DNA of 64,000 nt from NCBI RefSeq assembly GCF_034190915.1, contig NW_026947631.1, positions 124,001-188,000 on the forward strand, read 5' to 3'. A program made the position numbers and the translations under genes. Below, piece after piece: positions 55,731-64,000 of this stretch. The notes beneath the pieces were generated by a model, which saw only the letters and a list, made by a program, of their open reading frames with translations, made no database searches and had not been told where the DNA came from. Each line of letters opens with the position of its first letter. Position 1 is the first letter of the stretch. The DNA is from Cavia porcellus (Eukaryota > Chordata > Mammalia > Rodentia > Caviidae).

Positions 55731-58700
55731 GTGAATGTAATGTAACACACACCCATACAATGCGCACCACCCCGTGATGTTTTTCTCACTCCTACTAGTG
55801 AATGTAATGTAACACACACCCATACAATGCGCACCACCCCGTGATGTTTTTCTCACTCCTACTAGGGAATGTAATGTAACACACACCCATACAATGCCCA
55901 CCGCCCCGTGATGTTTTTCTCACTCCTACTAGTGAATGTAATGTAACACACACCCATACAATGCGCACGACCCCGTGATGTTTTTCTCACTCCTACTAGT
56001 GAATGTAATGTAACACACACCCATACAATGCGCACCACCACGTGATGTGTTTCTCACTCCTACTAGTGAATGTAATGTAACACACACCCATATAATGCGC
56101 ACCACCCCGTGATGTTTTTCTCACTCCTACTAGTGAATGTAATGTAACACACACCCATACAATGCCCACCACCCCGTGATGTTTTTCTCACTCCTACTAG
56201 TGAATGTAATGTAACACACACCCATACAATGCGCACCACCCCGTGATGTTTTTCTCACTGCTACTAGTTAATGTAATGTAACACACACCCATACAATGCG
56301 CACCACCCCGTGATGTTTTTCTGACTCCTACTAGTGAATGTAATGTAACACACACCCATACAATGCGCACCACCCCGTGATGATTTTCTCACTCCTACTA
56401 GTAAATCTAATGTAACAAACACCCATACAATGCGCACCACCCGTGATGTTTTTCTCACTCCTACTAGTGAATGTAATGTAACACACACCCATACAATGCG
56501 CACCACCCCGTGATGTTTTTCTCACTCCTACTAGTGAATGTAATGTAACACACACCCATACAATGCGCACCACCCCGTGATGTTTTTCTCACTCCTACTA
56601 GTGAATGTAATGTAACACACACCCATACAATGGGCACCACCCCGTGATGTTTTTCTCACTCCTACTAGTGAATGTAATGTAACACACACCCATACAATGC
56701 GCACCACCCCGTGATGTTTTTCTCACTCCTACTAGTGAATGTAGTGTAACACACAACCATACAATGCGCACCACCCCGTGATGTTTTTCTCACTCCTACT
56801 AGTGAATGTAGTGTAACACACACCCATACAATGCGCACCACCCCGTGATGTTTTTCTCACTGCTAGTAGTGAATGTAGTGTAACACACACCCACACAATG
56901 CGCACCACCCCGTGATGATTTTCTCACTCCTACTAGTGAATGTAATGTAACACACACCCATACAATGCGCACCACCCCGTGATGATTTTCTCACTCCTAC
57001 TAGTGAATCTAATGTAACAAACACCCATACAATGCGCACCACCCCGTGATGTTTTTCTCACTCCTACTAGTGAATGTAATGTAACACACACCCATACAAT
57101 GCGCACCACCCCGTGATGTTTTTCTCACTCCTACTAGTGAATGTAGTGTAACACACACCCATACAATGCGCACCACCCCGTGATGTTTTTCTCACTGCTA
57201 GTAGTGAATGTAGTGTAACACACACCCATACAATGCGCACCACCCCGTGATGTTTTTCTCACTCCTACTAGTGAATGTAATGTAACACACACGCATAAAA
57301 TGGGCACCACCCCGTGATGTTTGTCTCACTCCTACTAGTGAATGTAATGTAACACACACCCATACAATGCGCACCACCCCGTGATGTTTTTCTCACTCCT
57401 ACTAGTGAATCTAATGTAACACACACCCATACAATGCGCACCACCCCGTGATGTTTTTCTCACTCCTACTAGTGAATGTAATGTAACACACACCCATACA
57501 ATGCGCACCACCCCGTGATGTTTTTCTCACTCCTATTAGTGAATGAAATGTAACACACACCCATACAATGCGCACCACCCCGTGATGTTTTTCTCACTCC
57601 TACTAGTGAATGTAATGTAACACACACCCATACAATGCGCACCACCCCGTGATGTTTTCCTCACTCCTACTAGTGAATGTAATGTAACACACACCCATAC
57701 AATGCGCACCACCCCGTGATGTTTTTCTCACTCCTTAGGTGAACGTAATGTAACACACACCCATACAATGCGCACCACCCCGTGATGTTTTTCTCACTCC
57801 TAGTAGTGAATGTAATGTAACACACAACCCATAAAATGCTCACCACCCCGTGATGTTTTTCTCACTCCTACTAGTGAATGTAATGTAACACACACCCATA
57901 CAATGAGCACCAACCCGTGAGGTTTTTTTCACTCCTATTAGTGAATCTAATGTAACACACACCCATACAATGCTCACCACCCCGTGATGTTTTTCTCACT
58001 CCTACTAGTGAATGTAATGTAACACACACCCATACAATGCGCACCACCCCGTGATGTTTTTCTCACTCCTACTAGTGAATGTAATGTAACACACACGCAT
58101 ACAATGCGCACCACCCCGTGATGTTTTTCTCACTCCTACTAGTGAATCTAATGTAACACACACCCGTACAATGCGCACCACCCCGTGATGTTTGTCTCAC
58201 TCCTACTAGTGAATGTAATGTAACACACACCCATACAATGCGCACCACCCCGTGATGTTTTTCTCACTCCTACTAGTGAATGTAATGTAACACACACCCA
58301 TACAATGCGCACCACCCCGTGATGTTTTTCTCACTCCTAGTAGTGAATGTAATGTAACACACACCCATACAATGCGCACCACCCCGTGATGTTTTTCTCA
58401 CTCCTACTAGTGAATGTAATGTAACACACACCCATACAATGCGCACCACCCCGTGATGTTTTTCTCACTCCTTCTAGTGAATGTAATGTAACACACACCC
58501 ATACAATGCGCACCACCCCGTGATGTTTCTCTCACTCCTACTAGTGAATGTAATGTAATGCACACCATAAAATGCGCACCACCCCGTGATGTTTCTCTCA
58601 CTCCTACTAGTGAATCTAATGTAACACACACCCATACAATGCGCACCACCCCGTGATGTTTTTCTCACTGCTACTAGTGAATGTAATGTAACACACACCC

Positions 58701-58774
58701 ATACAATGCGCACCACCCCGTGATGATTTTCTCACTCCTACTAGTAAATCTAATGTAACAAACACCCATACAAT
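55092..58774 (+). repeat. Tandem duplication R3, copy 1 (3,683 bp)
   Basis: Fifty-five monomers minus two bases, immediately followed by a second copy at a constant 3,683-bp spacing. Distinctive shared units: TAGGGAATG (55128, 55865), GCCCACCGCCCC (near 55897), CACGACCCCG, CCACGTGATGTGTTTC, GTTAATG, TTTCTGACTCC (near 56320), ACACAACCATAC, CATAAAATGGGC (near 57300), GAGCACCAACCCG (near 57905) and ACACCATAAAATG (near 58563). I found no difference between the copies in the places I compared. Confidence 0.95.
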
Positions 58775-61700
58775 GCGCACCACCCCGTGATGTTTTTCTC
58801 ACTCCTACTAGGGAATGTAATGTAACACACACCCATACAATGCGCACCACCCCGTGATGTTTTTCTCACTGCTACTAGTGAATGTAATGTAACACACACG
58901 CATACAATGCGCACCACCCCGTGATGTTTTTCTCACTCCTACTAGTGAATGTAGTGTAACACACACCCATACAATGCGCACCACCCCGTGATGTTTTTCT
59001 CACTGCTAGTAGTGAATGTAGTGTAACACACACCCACACAATGCGCACCACCCCGTGATGTTTTTCTCACTCCTACTAGTGAATGTAATGTAACACACAC
59101 CCATACAATGCGCACCACCCCGTGATGATTTTCTCACTCCTACTAGTGAATCTAATGTAACAAACACCCATACAATGCGCACCACCCCGTGATGTTTTTC
59201 TCACTCCTACTAGTGAATGTAATGTAACACACACCCATACAATGCGCACCACCCCGTGATGTTTTTCTCACTGCTACTAGTGAATGTAATGTAACACACA
59301 CCCATACAATGCGCACCACCCCGTGATGTTTTTCTCACTCCTACTAGTGAATCTAATGTAACACTCACCCATACAATGCGCACCACCCCGTGATGTTTTT
59401 CTCACTCCTACTAGTGAATGTAATGTAACACACACCCATACAATGCGCACCACCCCGTGATGTTTTTCTCACTCCTACTAGTGAATGTAATGTAACACAC
59501 ACCCATACAATGCGCACCACCCCGTGATGTTTTTCTCACTCCTACTAGGGAATGTAATGTAACACACACCCATACAATGCCCACCGCCCCGTGATGTTTT
59601 TCTCACTCCTACTAGTGAATGTAATGTAACACACACCCATACAATGCGCACGACCCCGTGATGTTTTTCTCACTCCTACTAGTGAATGTAATGTAACACA
59701 CACCCATACAATGCGCACCACCACGTGATGTGTTTCTCACTCCTACTAGTGAATGTAATGTAACACACACCCATATAATGCGCACCACCCCGTGATGTTT
59801 TTCTCACTCCTACTAGTGAATGTAATGTAACACACACCCATACAATGCCCACCACCCCGTGATGTTTTTCTCACTCCTACTAGTGAATGTAATGTAACAC
59901 ACACCCATACAATGCGCACCACCCCGTGATGTTTTTCTCACTGCTACTAGTTAATGTAATGTAACACACACCCATACAATGCGCACCACCCCGTGATGTT
60001 TTTCTGACTCCTACTAGTGAATGTAATGTAACACACACCCATACAATGCGCACCACCCCGTGATGATTTTCTCACTCCTACTAGTAAATCTAATGTAACA
60101 AACACCCATACAATGCGCACCACCCGTGATGTTTTTCTCACTCCTACTAGTGAATGTAATGTAACACACACCCATACAATGCGCACCACCCCGTGATGTT
60201 TTTCTCACTCCTACTAGTGAATGTAATGTAACACACACCCATACAATGCGCACCACCCCGTGATGTTTTTCTCACTCCTACTAGTGAATGTAATGTAACA
60301 CACACCCATACAATGGGCACCACCCCGTGATGTTTTTCTCACTCCTACTAGTGAATGTAATGTAACACACACCCATACAATGCGCACCACCCCGTGATGT
60401 TTTTCTCACTCCTACTAGTGAATGTAGTGTAACACACAACCATACAATGCGCACCACCCCGTGATGTTTTTCTCACTCCTACTAGTGAATGTAGTGTAAC
60501 ACACACCCATACAATGCGCACCACCCCGTGATGTTTTTCTCACTGCTAGTAGTGAATGTAGTGTAACACACACCCACACAATGCGCACCACCCCGTGATG
60601 ATTTTCTCACTCCTACTAGTGAATGTAATGTAACACACACCCATACAATGCGCACCACCCCGTGATGATTTTCTCACTCCTACTAGTGAATCTAATGTAA
60701 CAAACACCCATACAATGCGCACCACCCCGTGATGTTTTTCTCACTCCTACTAGTGAATGTAATGTAACACACACCCATACAATGCGCACCACCCCGTGAT
60801 GTTTTTCTCACTCCTACTAGTGAATGTAGTGTAACACACACCCATACAATGCGCACCACCCCGTGATGTTTTTCTCACTGCTAGTAGTGAATGTAGTGTA
60901 ACACACACCCATACAATGCGCACCACCCCGTGATGTTTTTCTCACTCCTACTAGTGAATGTAATGTAACACACACGCATAAAATGGGCACCACCCCGTGA
61001 TGTTTGTCTCACTCCTACTAGTGAATGTAATGTAACACACACCCATACAATGCGCACCACCCCGTGATGTTTTTCTCACTCCTACTAGTGAATCTAATGT
61101 AACACACACCCATACAATGCGCACCACCCCGTGATGTTTTTCTCACTCCTACTAGTGAATGTAATGTAACACACACCCATACAATGCGCACCACCCCGTG
61201 ATGTTTTTCTCACTCCTATTAGTGAATGAAATGTAACACACACCCATACAATGCGCACCACCCCGTGATGTTTTTCTCACTCCTACTAGTGAATGTAATG
61301 TAACACACACCCATACAATGCGCACCACCCCGTGATGTTTTCCTCACTCCTACTAGTGAATGTAATGTAACACACACCCATACAATGCGCACCACCCCGT
61401 GATGTTTTTCTCACTCCTTAGGTGAACGTAATGTAACACACACCCATACAATGCGCACCACCCCGTGATGTTTTTCTCACTCCTAGTAGTGAATGTAATG
61501 TAACACACAACCCATAAAATGCTCACCACCCCGTGATGTTTTTCTCACTCCTACTAGTGAATGTAATGTAACACACACCCATACAATGAGCACCAACCCG
61601 TGAGGTTTTTTTCACTCCTATTAGTGAATCTAATGTAACACACACCCATACAATGCTCACCACCCCGTGATGTTTTTCTCACTCCTACTAGTGAATGTAA

Positions 61701-62457
61701 TGTAACACACACCCATACAATGCGCACCACCCCGTGATGTTTTTCTCACTCCTACTAGTGAATGTAATGTAACACACACGCATACAATGCGCACCACCCC
61801 GTGATGTTTTTCTCACTCCTACTAGTGAATCTAATGTAACACACACCCGTACAATGCGCACCACCCCGTGATGTTTGTCTCACTCCTACTAGTGAATGTA
61901 ATGTAACACACACCCATACAATGCGCACCACCCCGTGATGTTTTTCTCACTCCTACTAGTGAATGTAATGTAACACACACCCATACAATGCGCACCACCC
62001 CGTGATGTTTTTCTCACTCCTAGTAGTGAATGTAATGTAACACACACCCATACAATGCGCACCACCCCGTGATGTTTTTCTCACTCCTACTAGTGAATGT
62101 AATGTAACACACACCCATACAATGCGCACCACCCCGTGATGTTTTTCTCACTCCTTCTAGTGAATGTAATGTAACACACACCCATACAATGCGCACCACC
62201 CCGTGATGTTTCTCTCACTCCTACTAGTGAATGTAATGTAATGCACACCATAAAATGCGCACCACCCCGTGATGTTTCTCTCACTCCTACTAGTGAATCT
62301 AATGTAACACACACCCATACAATGCGCACCACCCCGTGATGTTTTTCTCACTGCTACTAGTGAATGTAATGTAACACACACCCATACAATGCGCACCACC
62401 CCGTGATGATTTTCTCACTCCTACTAGTAAATCTAATGTAACAAACACCCATACAAT
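58775..62457 (+). repeat. Tandem duplication R3, copy 2 (3,683 bp)
   Basis: Second copy of the preceding segment. The join lies inside monomer 58744-58810: its first part is the GTAAATCT with AACAAAC type, its second part has the four-C CACCCCGTGATG of the copy-1 start. The parental type (62427 onward) has three Cs and CGTAATG. The exchange is confined to about 58762-58783. Confidence 0.95.
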
Positions 62458-64000
62458 GCGCACCACCCGTAATGTTTTTCTCACTCCTACTAGTGAATGT
62501 AATATAACACACACCCATACAATGCGCACCACCCCGTGATGTTTTTCTCACTCCTACTAGTGAATGTAGTGTAACACACACCCATACAATGCGCACCACC
62601 CCGTGATGTTTTTCTCACTGCTAGTAGTGAATGTAGTGTAACACACACCCACACAATGCGCACCGCCCCGTGATGTTTTTCTCACTCCTACTAGTGAATG
62701 TAATGTAACACACACCCATACAATGCGCACCACCCCGTGATGATTTTCTCACTCCTACTAGTGAATCTAATGTAACACACACCCATACAATGCGCACCAC
62801 CCCGTGATGTTTTTCTCACTCCTACTAGTGAATGTAATGTAACACACACCCATACAATGCGCACCACCCCGTGATGTTTTTCTCACTGCTACTAGTGAAT
62901 GTAATGTAACACACACCCATACAATGCGCACCACCCCGTGATGTTTTTCTCACTCCTACTAGTGAATCTAATGTAACACTCACCCATACAATGCGCACCA
63001 CCCCGTGATGTTTTTCTCACTCCTACTAGTGAATGTAATGTAACACACACCCATACAATGCGCACCACCCCGTGATGTTTTTCTCACTCCTACTAGTGAA
63101 TGTAATGTAACACACACCCATACAATGCGCACCACCCCGTGATGTTTTTCTCACTCCTACTAGGGAATGTAATGTAACACACACCCATACAATGCGCACC
63201 ACCCCGTGATGTTTTTCTCACTGCTACTAGTGAATGTAATGTAACACACACCCATACAATGCGCACCACTCCGTGATGTTTTTCTCACTCCTACTAGTGA
63301 ATGTAGTGTAACACACACCCATACAATGCGCACCACCCCGTGATGTTTTTCTCACTGCTAGTAGTGAATGTAGTGTAACACACACCCACACAATGCGCAC
63401 CACCCCGTGATGTTTTTCTCACTCCTACTAGTGAATGTAATGTAACACACACCCATACAATGCGCACCACCCCGTGATGATTTTCTCACTCCTACTAGTG
63501 AATCTAATGTAACAAACACCCATACAATGCGCACCACCCCGTGATGTTTTTCTCACTCCTACTAGTGAATGTAATGTAACACACACCCATACAATGCGCA
63601 CCACCCCGTGATGTTTTTCTCACTGCTACTAGTGAATGTAATGTAACACACACCCATACAATGCGCACCACCCCGTGATGTTTTTCTCACTCCTACTAGT
63701 GAATCTAATGTAACACTCACCCATACAATGCGCACCACCCCGTGATGTTTTTCTCACTCCTACTAGTGAATGTAATGTATCACACACCCATACAATGCGC
63801 ACCACCCCGTTGTGTTTTTCTCACTCCTACTAGTGAATGTAATGTAACACACACCCATACAATGCGCACCACCCCGTGATGTTTTTCTCACTCCTACTAG
63901 GGAATGTAATGTAACACACACCCATACAATGCCCACCACCCCGTGATGTTTTTCTCACTCCTACTAGTGAATGTAATGTAACACACACCCATACAATGCG
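62458..64000 (+). repeat. Copy of about 54423-55965, running off the window
   Basis: Together with 62427 upstream, this stretch matches 54392 onward at a constant 8,035 bp: GTAAATCT (54392/62427), TAGGGAATG (55128/63163 and 55865/63900) and GCCCACC (55896/63931). Private changes: TAATATAAC near 62512, CACTCCGTG near 63268, GTATCACAC near 63778 and CCGTTGTG near 63808. The match persists to the last base. Confidence 0.9.

Larger units (their letters stand above)
1..64000 (+). repeat. 67-bp satellite DNA tandem array (whole window)
   Basis: About 956 head-to-tail copies of a 67-bp unit fill the window with no interruption and no inverted copy. The period was checked by phase at several points: unit starts at 3, 10105, 20534, 30363, 40934, 50040 and 63967 fit 0, 151, 307, 454, 612, 748 and 956 units, with cumulative net losses of 0, 15, 38, 58, 73, 79 and 88 bp. 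The consensus has 19 A, 18 T, 21 C and 9 G (45% GC, strong C-over-G skew on this strand). Both edges lie outside the window. Arrays of this size and uniformity are known from eukaryotic heterochromatin; the exact chromosomal location is inference. I do not recognise the family. A long minisatellite is an alternative label, but 64 kb or more of array favours satellite. Confidence 0.99.

Noticed and set aside
58744..58810. Transposon or target-site duplication at segment joins
   Set aside because: Joins keep the 67-bp register and consist of hybrid monomers. No terminal repeats, no foreign sequence and no duplicated target site are seen.
44682..62457. Treating the near-identical right-side duplications as certain biology
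   Set aside because: They are reported as seen in the sequence, but identical adjacent copies in a satellite can also be produced by assembly. Read depth and spanning reads are needed to decide, and I cannot check these.
1..64000. CRISPR array
   Set aside because: There are no unique spacers. The full 67 bp is conserved from unit to unit, and no cas-like sequence is present.
1..64000. Iteron or plasmid/viral replication origin repeats
   Set aside because: About 950 contiguous units with no flanking replication gene or AT-rich unwinding region is far outside iteron arrays; the pattern is satellite DNA.
1..64000. tRNA, rRNA or other structured RNA genes
   Set aside because: No conserved A/B box pair, rRNA core motif or long stem is present. 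The only dyads are 4-5 bp stems within the repeat unit.

Overview
The whole 64 kb window is one uninterrupted head-to-tail satellite DNA array. The repeat unit is 67 bp, and every copy lies in the same orientation. Counting phase from the first unit start (base 3) to the last (base 63,967) gives about 956 monomers with a net loss of about 88 bp to small indels. Both window ends fall inside a monomer, so neither array edge is visible. I see no gene, RNA gene, transposon, CRISPR array or non-satellite insertion. A clean repeat array of this size is typical of eukaryotic constitutive heterochromatin (centromeric, pericentromeric, subtelomeric or sex-chromosome blocks) in a long-read assembly. I do not recognise the monomer family and cannot name the organism.

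Monomers differ by a limited set of recurring variants, and the order of these variants reveals a second layer: long, in-register segmental duplications of 4 to more than 90 monomers. Left part (1 to about 29.7 kb): a 5,219-bp-spaced duplication (1-3263 and 5220-8482), followed by a higher-order unit of about 6.0-6.4 kb present as two adjacent copies (about 11.05-17.40 and 17.40-23.42 kb) and a third, offset copy (about 8.96-15.37 matched by 23.47-29.67 kb). Middle part (about 28.8-42.9 kb): a mosaic with a 9,434-bp-spaced pair, a 1,942-bp-spaced pair, a 602-bp local tandem duplication and short chimeric joins. Right part (about 43-64 kb): three very clean tandem duplications of 2,612, 2,210 and 3,683 bp, plus an 8,035-bp spacing seen twice. 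The right part carries monomer variants not seen on the left, and the left carries variants not seen on the right.

Nothing in the window looks protein-coding. Because 67 = 3x22+1, each monomer shifts the reading frame by one. On the minus strand this leaves a run of about 58 codons before a stop at the conserved ACTAGT, and slightly longer runs only where a 66- or 68-bp monomer resets the phase. The biology on view is concerted evolution of a satellite: unequal exchange in 67-bp register, slippage at short homopolymers, and CpG-site transitions.
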